Part shown: positions 24,991-31,990 of the stretch, in pieces
Layout of the letters: every line of letters begins with the position of its first letter
Numbering within the stretch: position 1 is the stretch's first letter
Assembly: GCF_003149145.1 (NCBI RefSeq)
Contig: NZ_QGDQ01000030.1
Coordinates: 1 to 55,020, forward strand
DNA length: 55,020 nucleotides
Reading direction: 5' to 3'
Source of the DNA: Quadrisphaera granulorum
Lineage (GTDB): Bacteria > Actinomycetota > Actinomycetes > Actinomycetales > Quadrisphaeraceae
Made by a program: the position numbers and the translations under genes
The notes under the pieces: model-generated
Databases searched by the model: none
Told to the model about the DNA's origin: nothing
What the model saw: only the letters and a program-made list of their open reading frames with translations

Positions 24991-26624
24991 AACCGCGGCG
25001 GCTGCGCCGACCACGCGAAGTACACGCGGCCGCACGCGTCGGGGTGGGTGTGGTCACCGAGTTTGATGTGGGGCACCGCGTCGAGCTCCTCCCCCTCGTA
25101 GACGAAGCGCGCGCGGCGCGTGAGCTCGGGGGTGTCGGTGAGGGCCACGTCCAGCCCGTACCCGGCAAGGAACCAGTCCGTCATCCGCCCCTCGACGAGC
25201 CCTTCGCGCTCGGAGTAGTCGCGCGCGGCCTGCGCCAGTGACACCAGTGCCTCGCGCATCTTGGCGGGGTGCACGTAGGAGCACTTCGCCCACGCCCGGG
25301 CGGCCTTCGCGGTGAAGCGGAGGGTGCCGCCGCTGGCGTCCTCGAGGAAGGCGAACAGCGGCTTGGCGTCCCGCGGGTCGAGCGCGGGTGCGTCCGACCA
25401 GCGGACCTGGTCGGGCCCGACCTCCGCCTCCAGGGCGGTCGCCCGGGCACGCCAGCGGTCCAGCTCGAAGCGCAGCGCCTCCAGGGCCTCCACCTGCTCG
25501 CGCAGGCGCTCGTTCTCCTCGCCGAGCAGCGCGACCTCACCGGCCCACTCGTCGAGCTCGGCCCGCAGCGACGCGACCTCCTCGCCCTGGTCGCCCTCGG
25601 AGGACGACGCCCCGCGCTCCCCTCCCCCGCGCCCACTGCTGCGCCGGCGCGCCTGGAACCACGCGCCGTCGCGCCCACCGGCCAGCGCCGACGCCGCGGC
25701 CAGCTGCCGGAACAGCACCTCCACGAACGGCGGCTCCGCCGCGACGGCCTCGCCCTCGTCCCACGTCGGATGCTCGACCGCTAGGTCCGGCCACACGAGC
25801 CGCAGACCGCCAGGCGGTGGCGCGAACTCGGGCGCCGCCTCCGCGAGCCGCTCCTTCGCGGCCTTTCTCACGACGACGACGCGCGCCAGGCCCTGCAGCT
25901 CCGTCGCCGCGCGGCGCGCCAACCCCCACCCGGGCTGGGTGGCCGGGTCAGCGAGGAGCACGGGCAGCCGCTGGGGCTGCCGCAGGGCGGTGAGCACGTC
26001 GTCGCCGTCGTCGGTGCTGGTCAGCGAGGGCATGCGCCCGTCGAGGTCCTGCCCGCGACACGTCACCCGCAGGCGCGGGTCGGCGGTGAGCGACGCGAGC
26101 AGCGGCGGGCGGCCTGCGGCGGGCTCGTCGAGCGGGACGAGGCGGTGGCCGAGCAGCTCCCGTCCCGTGCTCATCCGCACGTGGACGCCGCCGGCTGCAC
26201 CGAGGTGGCTGTCGCCGTGACGCGCACCGTCTCGGTGGTGAGAGGTCACCGTGGTGCGGGCGCGCATGCGGCCCTCCGGGCCGAGCGGCGTGTAGAGGTC
26301 GGCTCTCAGCGCGACGAGGGCGCCGCGCGGGGCAGAGCTATGTCGGACGCCGCGGCCGCCGTCGTCGTCCTGCTCGTCACGGTGGCCGACCGCTGACCAG
26401 CGCAGGTCGTGCAGGACGGTGGGGTCGTCGAGCGTGGGGAGCACCGTGAAGCCGTCGGCGGAGAGCTCGTCCGTGCCGGGGACCACCGCGTAGTGCCGCT
26501 CCCACTCGCCGCGCAGGTGCTCGAGCACGATGTCGATGGCGGCAGCGGTCGTGCGGATGCCCGACCGCTCGAGGGCACCGGGGCGCACCTCGACGTCGAC
26601 GTCGATGACGCAGAGCAGGTGCAT
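24960..26624 (-). CDS. Unrecognised 554-residue protein with central coiled coil
   Basis: No family name is offered. The N-terminal 130 residues (MHLLCVIDVDVEVRPG...) have no motif I know. Residues about 215-310 contain LPVLLADPATQPGW, LQGLARVVVVRKAAKERL and GGLRLVWPDL, then a Ser/Gly/Glu-rich linker and a coiled coil (VASLRAELDEWAGEVALLGE onward, about 345-400). The C-terminal 150 residues end with VPHIKLGDHTHPDACGRVYF and FVVDHVGQHR. I recall a similar order (GLA..V block, coiled coil, then H.K.G...R.YF...H.G.H) in uncharacterised bacterial proteins, with a C-terminus reminiscent of small RNase-toxin folds; this is inference. ATG at 26624 overlaps no neighbour. The gene is divergent from the DnaQ-BRCT gene across a gap that holds an inverted repeat. 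Confidence 0.7.
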   Translation of the reverse strand: MHLLCVIDVDVEVRPGALERSGIRTTAAAIDIVLEHLRGEWERHYAVVPGTDELSADGFTVLPTLDDPTVLHDLRWSAVGHRDEQDDDGGRGVRHSSAPRGALVALRADLYTPLGPEGRMRARTTVTSHHRDGARHGDSHLGAAGGVHVRMSTGRELLGHRLVPLDEPAAGRPPLLASLTADPRLRVTCRGQDLDGRMPSLTSTDDGDDVLTALRQPQRLPVLLADPATQPGWGLARRAATELQGLARVVVVRKAAKERLAEAAPEFAPPPGGLRLVWPDLAVEHPTWDEGEAVAAEPPFVEVLFRQLAAASALAGGRDGAWFQARRRSSGRGGGERGASSSEGDQGEEVASLRAELDEWAGEVALLGEENERLREQVEALEALRFELDRWRARATALEAEVGPDQVRWSDAPALDPRDAKPLFAFLEDASGGTLRFTAKAARAWAKCSYVHPAKMREALVSLAQAARDYSEREGLVEGRMTDWFLAGYGLDVALTDTPELTRRARFVYEGEELDAVPHIKLGDHTHPDACGRVYFAWSAQPPRFVVDHVGQHR

Positions 26625-26738
26625 CCCCCAATGATCCTGGCCGGGTCAGGTGGAGCGGACAGCCGGGTCGCAGGTTGGCGGTGAGCGGCTTCGGCGTGCC
26701 AGGGAGCGGGAGGTTGGTGCGGCCGGGGTGGGTGTCGC

Positions 26739-26814
26739 GGGGAGCTGTGAAGGACTGGCCCCTTGGGAGTAAGCGCCTGGTCACAGTGAAGGGGCCAACG
26801 CTTCATAGCTCCCC
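26739..26814. repeat. Imperfect 26-base inverted repeat in a divergent intergenic region
   Basis: The left arm 26739-26764 (GGGGAGCTGTGAAGG then ACTGGCCCCTT) pairs with the right arm 26789-26814 (AAGGGGCCAACG then CTTCATAGCTCCCC), with 22 of 26 positions complementary and a 24-base loop. It sits in the 235-base gap between the start of the 554-residue gene (minus) and the start of the DnaQ-BRCT gene (plus), which is unusual for a terminator. A regulatory structure or a small dispersed repeat is possible. Confidence 0.65.
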
Positions 26815-26859
26815 GGTCCCGACGGCCACCCGTTCTGCCTCTTCACGTAGCGTGACGGA

Positions 26860-27933
26860 GTGCACTTCCCCGGCACAGCTGGCTTCGCCGTGCTCGACCT
26901 CGAGACCACGGGCCTGTCGCCGCGCACGGAGCGGATCGTCGAGGTCGCCGTCGTCCACGTCTCCCCCGAGGGCGTGGCGGGCACGGAGTGGTCGACCCTC
27001 GTGTATCCCGGGCGTCCGACCGTCGGTGCCACGCACGTGCACGGCATCCGGCCGGCGGACGTGCGGAACGCCCCGCGCTTCGCCCAGATCGCCTCTGCGC
27101 TGGTGGACGTGCTGGCCGGGCGGGTGCTCGTGGCGCACAACGCGAACTTCGACGTGCCCTTCCTGCGGGCCGAGTTCGAGCGCGCGGGCGTGACGATGCC
27201 CGACGTCCCCCGGCTGTGCACGCTCACCGAGAGCCGGCGGCACCTGCCGCAGCTGCTGCGCCGCAAGCTCGCGGACTGCTGTGCCGCCGCCGGGGTGCGC
27301 CTCACCGGCGCCCACTCCGCCCTCGGCGACGCCCGCGCCACCGCCGGACTGCTCGCCTGCTACCTGCACGCTGCCGGGCCGGGCGCCCACGCCGAGCTGC
27401 TGGACAGGGCGACGACGACGGCGACGGCCTGGCCCGTCATCGCTGCTTCGGCGCACGCGCCCGTACTGCGGCGGCGGGCGGCGACGGCATCAGCTAGCCC
27501 GGTCCCGTTATCAGGTAGCTCGTTGCCAGGTGGTGCGGCGTGGAGGGCGCGGGCTGCTCAACCGGCGCGCTCGGCCCGGCCAGCGGCGCCGGTGCGCCCA
27601 ACGGCGGAGCTGCCTCGACTGCGCCCCGGCGACGCCGTCGTCTTCACCGGCGGTGACCCGGACGTGCGCGCCCTCCTGGAGGCCCGCTGCCGCGAGCGCG
27701 GGGTGCGGGTGACGAGCGCGGTCTCGGGGCGCACGCGACTGCTCGTCACCGACGACGTCCACTCCGGCACCCGCAAGGCGACCCGCGCCCTGGAGCTCGG
27801 CACACCAGTGGCGGATACCGCGACAGCCAGATTGTTGATCGACGGCCTCATCGAGACGTCGGAGCTTCCGGTCATCGACCTGCGCGACGACGTGCCCCTC
27901 ACGTTGACTCCTTCAGTCATCGCGAGCTTGTAG
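26860..27933 (+). CDS. DnaQ-type 3'-5' exonuclease with C-terminal BRCT domain
   Basis: A 357-residue protein. Residues 1-165 are a DEDDh exonuclease: FAVLDLETTG (Exo I), VLVAHNANFDVPFL (Exo II) and HSALGDARATAGLL (Exo III, catalytic His and Asp). Residues about 255-345 form a BRCT-like domain (GDAVVFTGGDPDVRALLEAR, RLLVTDD, GTRKATRALELGTPV). This arrangement resembles actinobacterial proteins annotated as DNA polymerase III epsilon-like with BRCT. It could trim DNA ends in repair; it lacks a polymerase-binding tail. GTG at 26860 starts VHFPGTAGFAVLDLETT. It is followed after 20 bases by a toxin-antitoxin pair on the same strand. Confidence 0.88.
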   Translation: MHFPGTAGFAVLDLETTGLSPRTERIVEVAVVHVSPEGVAGTEWSTLVYPGRPTVGATHVHGIRPADVRNAPRFAQIASALVDVLAGRVLVAHNANFDVPFLRAEFERAGVTMPDVPRLCTLTESRRHLPQLLRRKLADCCAAAGVRLTGAHSALGDARATAGLLACYLHAAGPGAHAELLDRATTTATAWPVIAASAHAPVLRRRAATASASPVPLSGSSLPGGAAWRARAAQPARSARPAAPVRPTAELPRLRPGDAVVFTGGDPDVRALLEARCRERGVRVTSAVSGRTRLLVTDDVHSGTRKATRALELGTPVADTATARLLIDGLIETSELPVIDLRDDVPLTLTPSVIASL

Positions 27934-27947
27934 ACGACTTGTAGACT
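27927..27947. promoter_or_regulatory. Direct repeat just upstream of the second antitoxin
   Basis: CTTGTAGAC occurs at 27927-27935 and again at 27938-27946, 11 bases apart, and ends 7 bases before the antitoxin ATG at 27954. TAGACT at 27942-27947 could be a -10 of a leaderless promoter, or the repeats could be operator half-sites for the antitoxin. Neither is proven. Confidence 0.35.
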
Positions 27948-27953
27948 CGCCAG

Positions 27954-28193
27954 ATGGCGACTGGGCCGACCACAACGACCGTCCGCGTGAAGGTCGCCAC
28001 GCGCGACGACGTCGCGGCGTACGGAGCTGAGCACGACATGAGCGCCGACGAGGTCATCGTGGCTGGCTTGCGAGCCCTGCGATGGGAGCAGAAGCGCAAG
28101 CGCGCCGAACACGAGGCCGCCGCACTCAGCCACAATCCGGAGTACCTCGCGGAGATGCGCGCCGTGCAGGAAGACCTGCATGCAGCGGGGTGA
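27954..28193 (+). CDS. MazE-like antitoxin
   Basis: A 79-residue protein, MATGPTTTTVRVKVATRDDV, with VRVKVATRDDVAAYGAEHDM then SADEVIVAGLRALRWEQKRKR, the strand-helix-helix pattern of ribbon-helix-helix antitoxins, and an acidic C-terminal tail. It should bind and silence the MazF-type toxin encoded directly after it and repress the operon. The start ATG is 20 bases after the exonuclease stop. It overlaps the toxin start by 14 bases, which supports coupled translation. Confidence 0.75.
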   Translation: MATGPTTTTVRVKVATRDDVAAYGAEHDMSADEVIVAGLRALRWEQKRKRAEHEAAALSHNPEYLAEMRAVQEDLHAAG

Positions 28194-28512
28194 GGTCTAC
28201 GAACTCGCCACCTCTCCGCTCAGCCGTGGCGATCACCTGCAAGGACGTGATCAGCGTGAACGCCGGCTCGCCGTCGTCGTCCAGTCCACTGCACTGCCGC
28301 TGCTGTCCACCGTGGTGGTCGTACCCACGAGCACCACGGTCTTCGAGGCGCAGTGGCATGTGGCGATCGCCATGCCCGACACGACGACGTACGCACTCTG
28401 CGAGCAGGTGAGTGCTGTCGACCCCTCGCGCCTCGGGAGTTTCCGGGGCATGACCAGCTACGAGGAGTTGCGAGACATCGACGACGCCCTCCGACTGGTC
28501 CAGGACTTGTGA
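28180..28512 (+). CDS. MazF/PemK-type endoribonuclease toxin
   Basis: A 110-residue protein of the MazF/PemK family: MQRGEVYELATSPL, RRLAVVVQST, STVVVVPTSTTV, and YALCEQVSAVDPSRLG carry the family's strand pattern, including the Q-V-x-x-V-D signature. It is expected to cleave RNA at a short sequence. ATG at 28180 follows CAGGAAGACCTGC, a good ribosome binding site inside the antitoxin gene. Its stop is only 7 bases before the ERCC4-Lsr2 gene, so toxin and nuclease are probably co-transcribed. This is the second MazF in the window and is quite unlike the one at 21742. Confidence 0.87.
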   Translation: MQRGEVYELATSPLSRGDHLQGRDQRERRLAVVVQSTALPLLSTVVVVPTSTTVFEAQWHVAIAMPDTTTYALCEQVSAVDPSRLGSFRGMTSYEELRDIDDALRLVQDL

Positions 28513-28519
28513 GGACCAG

Positions 28520-29506
28520 GTGACGCTGGAGCTGACGGTCGCCAGGAACCCCGACCAGGGCAGCAGCCTGCCCTTCCTCGTACGCCTGCCGGTCAACGGC
28601 ACCGGCGAGGCGGGCCTCGTCTTCGCGACCAAAGGCACGTGGCCGCGCACATCGGCGCTGTACTGCCACCCGCTGCCCGCCGACGCCTGGCCGGACGAGG
28701 CGCACCTCGACATCGTCGAGAGGGTGGAGCTGGTCAGCTGCACCCGGCGCGGAGCGGCGATCGACGTGGTGGCGGCGCGCTCGCGCGAGAACCGCTCCCA
28801 GGTGGTGACCACGCGGGCGCGCGGACGGCAGATGGTGTTCTGGCAGTCGCCGCGCACCCGCAAGCAGTCCCGGCCCCAGGTGAGCACGCCGACGGCGCGC
28901 GCCGCGGGAATCACCGAACTGGAGGTGGTCATCGACGGCCGCGAGCGCTACCCGTGGACGTTCGCCGATCAGCAGGTGCGCACCGTGCGGCGGGCCCTGG
29001 CCTGCGGTGACTACGCCGTGCTGCTCGGCGGGCGCGTGGTCGCCGCGGTGGAGCGCAAGACCATCGCCGACTTCACTGCCAGCCTCACCAGCGGGCGGCT
29101 GCGGTACGCCCTCGGTGAGCTGGCCGCGCTGCCGCGCGCTGCCGTCGTCGTGGAGGAGCCGTACTCGAGGGTCTTCGCGCAGGAGCACGTGCGGCCCGCC
29201 GTCGTCGCCGACGGCCTGGCCGAGTTGCAGGTCGCCTACCCGAACGTGCCGGTCGTCTTCTGCGACACCCGCAAGCTCGCACAGGAGTGGACCTACCGCT
29301 GGCTGGCGGCAGCGCTCACCTGGGCGGGCACCGAGCTGACCGTCGTCGACGACGTCGAGGGACGCGACAGCGCCGCCGCCGCTACGCCCGAGCCGTCCAC
29401 GCGGGAGGTGCGGGCGTGGGCGCTGGGACAGGGGCTACCCGTCTCCGACCGCGGGCGTCTGCGCCCGGAGGTGGTGGCTGCCTGGCACGCCGCACATTCC
29501 GCCTGA
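28520..29506 (+). CDS. ERCC4-type nuclease fused to an Lsr2-like DNA-binding domain
   Basis: A 328-residue protein. Residues about 135-255 are an XPF/ERCC4 nuclease domain: ELEVVIDGRERYPW (catalytic D-G-R-E), then DYAVLLGGRVVAAVERKT (the E-R-K of the GDxxxxxxxxxERK motif). The last 35 residues, REVRAWALGQGLPVSDRGRL followed by RPEVVAAWHAAH, match the Lsr2 C-terminal domain with its RGR minor-groove motif that favours AT-rich DNA. The N-terminal 130 residues are unassigned. The GTG start at 28520 has GAGGA just upstream. Family knowledge suggests structure-specific cutting; the Lsr2 module suggests recruitment to AT-rich (foreign) DNA, which is inference. The gene closes an operon with a mazEF pair. 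Confidence 0.85.
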   Translation: MTLELTVARNPDQGSSLPFLVRLPVNGTGEAGLVFATKGTWPRTSALYCHPLPADAWPDEAHLDIVERVELVSCTRRGAAIDVVAARSRENRSQVVTTRARGRQMVFWQSPRTRKQSRPQVSTPTARAAGITELEVVIDGRERYPWTFADQQVRTVRRALACGDYAVLLGGRVVAAVERKTIADFTASLTSGRLRYALGELAALPRAAVVVEEPYSRVFAQEHVRPAVVADGLAELQVAYPNVPVVFCDTRKLAQEWTYRWLAAALTWAGTELTVVDDVEGRDSAAAATPEPSTREVRAWALGQGLPVSDRGRLRPEVVAAWHAAHSA

Positions 29507-29643
29507 GCGGGGTCGGACTGAGCGCCTGCTCGATGCTCCCGAGCCGCGAACCGCCTCGGTTGGCACGAGCTGGAGCGGCAGCGGGAACCACAGCGCGCGA
29601 GGCGCCCGCCGCCGCTGATGCCCCCGACGTCCCACGCCCCCAT

Positions 29644-29719
29644 CCCTTCCGCACTTTCCGCGGCAAGTGCGCTTCCGGGGGCTCCGGTGGCGCACTTGCC
29701 GCGGAAAGTGCGGGAAGGG
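29644..29719. terminator. Large hairpin between convergent genes, bidirectional terminator
   Basis: The left arm 29644-29671 and the right arm 29691-29719 are reverse complements apart from one bulged base (CCCTTCCGCACTTTCC against GGAAAGTGCGGGAAGGG), about 28 paired bases with a 19-base loop. It lies between the stops of the ERCC4-Lsr2 gene and the siderophore-binding gene, exactly where a terminator for both is expected. Confidence 0.85.
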
Positions 29720-29727
29720 GGACGGGG

Positions 29728-30840
29728 TCAGGGGGTGACGGACTTCGTCACGGTGTCCTGCACGAGGCGCGCGGCCGTCGGCCCGGCGTTGAGGTAGAAG
29801 GGCTCCAGCGGCACCTCGACGGCGTGCCCCGCCTTCACGGCGTTCAGCCCCGGCCACAGCGTCGACCCGGTGATGAGCTGCACGCCGTCGCCGGCGGCGG
29901 CGTAGAAGATCCAGTCCGCGTCGGCGAGGTCGAGCTGCTCGGCGCTGATGTCCTTCGACGTCTCGTCGAACCGCTGCGACTCCGGCCGCCCCAGGCCGAG
30001 GTCTTCCGCGACACCACCCGTGAACGACGGCAGACCCATGATGCGCGTGCGGTCACCGGTGGACTGCAGGAACGACACCGTCGGCGCGGGCGTCCCTGCA
30101 GGGAGCTTCGCGGCGTACGCGGCGGCGTCGGTGTGAAGCCCGTCGAGGATCTTCTGCGCATCACCCTTCTGCCCGAGCGCATCGGCGAGCAGCAGGAAGT
30201 CGCTCTTCCAGTTGACGCCGTTGCCGAGCGTCACCACGGTCGGCGCGATCGCCGACAGCGCGGCGTAGTAGTCCTTGCCGCGCGTGGAGTTGATGAGGAT
30301 GAGGTCGGGCTTGGCCTGGGCGATGGCCTCGACGTCGGGCTCGGTCCGGGTGCCGATGCTCGTCATGGCGCCGAGCGCGGTGGCGTCCTGCGGGAAGGCC
30401 TGCGCCAGGTACTCCGGCACGAGCGCGTTCGACTCGGCGACCGTCGCGGCCACCGGCACGTGACCGAGGGTGAGCAGCGCGTCGAGCTGCCCCGTGGAGA
30501 CCACGGCGATCCGCTGCGGGGCCGCAGGCACCTCGGTGGAGCCGAGGTAGTGCGCGACCGTGCGGGGGAAGACGCCATCGGCCTGGGTCGACCCCATGCC
30601 CTCCGCCATCGTGCGCGAGACCACGTGCGGTCCCGCCGCACCGGCCTCCGCATTGGGCAGTGCCGACGACGACGCCGACGCCCCGCCGGACGCCGCGGCA
30701 GCAGACGCACCGGCCTGTGAGCCGCTGAGCGCCCCGCCCCCACAGGCCGCGAGCAGACCGACCAGCAGGACGCTCACCCCCGTGAGCAGCAGGGGGCGCG
30801 CAGGGTCGGCGGAGGGAAGCCTCGGGGGCTGAGGACGCAT
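29728..30840 (-). CDS. Iron-siderophore ABC transporter substrate-binding lipoprotein
   Basis: A 370-residue FecB/FepB-type binding protein. The N-terminus has a hydrophobic segment ending in a lipobox (LLVGLLAAC, Cys about 33), followed by a Ser/Ala/Gly-rich spacer. The binding domain shows RIAVVSTGQLDALLTLGHVPV, AQAKPDLILINSTRG and LADADWIFYAAAGDG, as in cluster-8 siderophore receptors. It captures ferric siderophore outside the membrane and passes it to the FecCD-type permeases encoded divergently. The ATG at 30840 abuts an iron box, so iron repression through an IdeR/DtxR protein is expected. Its stop is 9 bases from the large hairpin. Confidence 0.92.
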   Translation of the reverse strand: MRPQPPRLPSADPARPLLLTGVSVLLVGLLAACGGGALSGSQAGASAAAASGGASASSSALPNAEAGAAGPHVVSRTMAEGMGSTQADGVFPRTVAHYLGSTEVPAAPQRIAVVSTGQLDALLTLGHVPVAATVAESNALVPEYLAQAFPQDATALGAMTSIGTRTEPDVEAIAQAKPDLILINSTRGKDYYAALSAIAPTVVTLGNGVNWKSDFLLLADALGQKGDAQKILDGLHTDAAAYAAKLPAGTPAPTVSFLQSTGDRTRIMGLPSFTGGVAEDLGLGRPESQRFDETSKDISAEQLDLADADWIFYAAAGDGVQLITGSTLWPGLNAVKAGHAVEVPLEPFYLNAGPTAARLVQDTVTKSVTP

Positions 30841-30858
30841 AAGTTAGCCTTGCCTTTC
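30840..30858. promoter_or_regulatory. Iron box, predicted IdeR/DtxR/DmdR1 operator
   Basis: The 19 bases TTAAGTTAGCCTTGCCTTT match the consensus TTAGGTTAGSCTWACCTAA at 15 of 19 positions by my alignment. It overlaps the first base of the binding-protein ATG and lies about 90 bases upstream of the divergent permease, so a single iron regulator could control both. This supports iron-repressed expression of the locus. Confidence 0.8.
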
Positions 30859-30928
30859 GCCAGTGGAGATCCCTGAGTACAGGTTCGATCACGCCCGGTG
30901 CAAACGCCCTGTTCAGGAGGACGCCGCT

Positions 30929-30961
30929 TTGCCCTCCACACTGCAATGCCCGCCCGGCTGA
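30929..30961 (+). other. Possible leader mini-ORF overlapping the permease start
   Basis: A strong AGGAGG at 30915-30920 is positioned 8 bases before a TTG at 30929, not before the permease ATG at 30946. The TTG opens a 10-codon frame (MPSTLQCPPG) that stops at 30961, inside the permease gene. This could couple translation of the permease, or the permease start may be misplaced. Low confidence. Confidence 0.3.
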
Positions 30962-31980
30962 GCCCCGCGCCCGCGGCGGATGTCGCTCCCCGCCGCGTCA
31001 CCGTGGCCGCGCTCGGCGTCGCGCTCGCCCTCCTCGTGGTGCTCCTCGCCGTCGCGAGCCTGGCCGTGGGTTCCCGCCCCGTTCCGCCGGAGGCGGCGCT
31101 GCGCGCCCTCTGGGCACCAGATTCCTCCCCCGACGCACTCGTCGTGCACCAGCTGCGCGTGCCCCGCACGGTGCTCGGCGTGCTGGTGGGAGCCGCGCTC
31201 GGCTGCGCCGGCGCCGTCATCCAGGCCCTCACGCGCAACCCCCTCGCGGAACCCGGTCTGCTGGGCGTCAACGCGGGCGCGGCGAGCGCCGTCGTCGTCG
31301 TGATCTCGGTGCTCGGGGTGAGCAATCCCGCGGGGCTCGCGGCGGCAGCCCTGGCCGGTGCGGCCCTCGCGACCGGCGCGGTGCTGCTCATCGGCGCGAG
31401 CCGCGGCGTCGCTGCCGACCCGGTGCGCCTCGTGCTGGCGGGGGTCGCGCTGGCCGCGTGCCTGCACTCGGTGACGGGCGCGATCACGCTGATCGACGCG
31501 CGCACGTTCGACTCCTACAGGTTCTGGGTGGTCGGCTCCCTCGAAGACCGACAGCTGACAACCGCGCTGGTCGTCGCGCCGCTCGTCGTGGCCGGCGGCG
31601 CGCTGGCGTGGACGCTCGGGCGCGGGCTCGACGCCCTCGCCCTCGGGCAGGACGTCGGCCGCTCGCTCGGGCTCCGCACCACACGGCTGCGCCTGCTGGC
31701 GCTGCTCGCCGTGACGCTGCTGTGCGGCGGCGCGACCGCGGCCGCAGGTCCGGTGTCCTTCGTCGGGCTCGTGGTCCCGCACGCGATCCGGCTGGTGGTC
31801 GGCCCCGGGTTGCGCCGCACACTGCCGCTGTGCGCGCTCGGCGGGGCGGCGCTCGTGCTCGCCAGCGACATCATCGGCCGCGTCGTCGCACGTCCGTCGG
31901 AGCTGGAGGTCGGCATCGTCACGGCCTTCGTCGGGGCGCCGCTGCTGCTGTGGCTGGCCCTGCGCGGGTCCCGCCGGTGA
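30946..31980 (+). CDS. FecCD-family siderophore ABC transporter permease
   Basis: A 344-residue integral membrane permease with 8-10 predicted spans. The family blocks LGVLVGAALGCAGAVIQALT, RNPLAEPGLLGVNAGA and GPVSFVGLVVPHAIRLVVGP are present. It moves iron-siderophore across the membrane as half of a heterodimer with the next gene. The open frame starts at GTG 30898, but ATG 30946 (MPARLSPAPAADVAPRR) fits the family's N-terminus better; the strongest ribosome binding site in the region does not match either start. It is divergent from the binding-protein gene and under the shared iron box. Confidence 0.92.
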   Translation: MPARLSPAPAADVAPRRVTVAALGVALALLVVLLAVASLAVGSRPVPPEAALRALWAPDSSPDALVVHQLRVPRTVLGVLVGAALGCAGAVIQALTRNPLAEPGLLGVNAGAASAVVVVISVLGVSNPAGLAAAALAGAALATGAVLLIGASRGVAADPVRLVLAGVALAACLHSVTGAITLIDARTFDSYRFWVVGSLEDRQLTTALVVAPLVVAGGALAWTLGRGLDALALGQDVGRSLGLRTTRLRLLALLAVTLLCGGATAAAGPVSFVGLVVPHAIRLVVGPGLRRTLPLCALGGAALVLASDIIGRVVARPSELEVGIVTAFVGAPLLLWLALRGSRR

Positions 31981-31990
31981 GCGGTCACTG

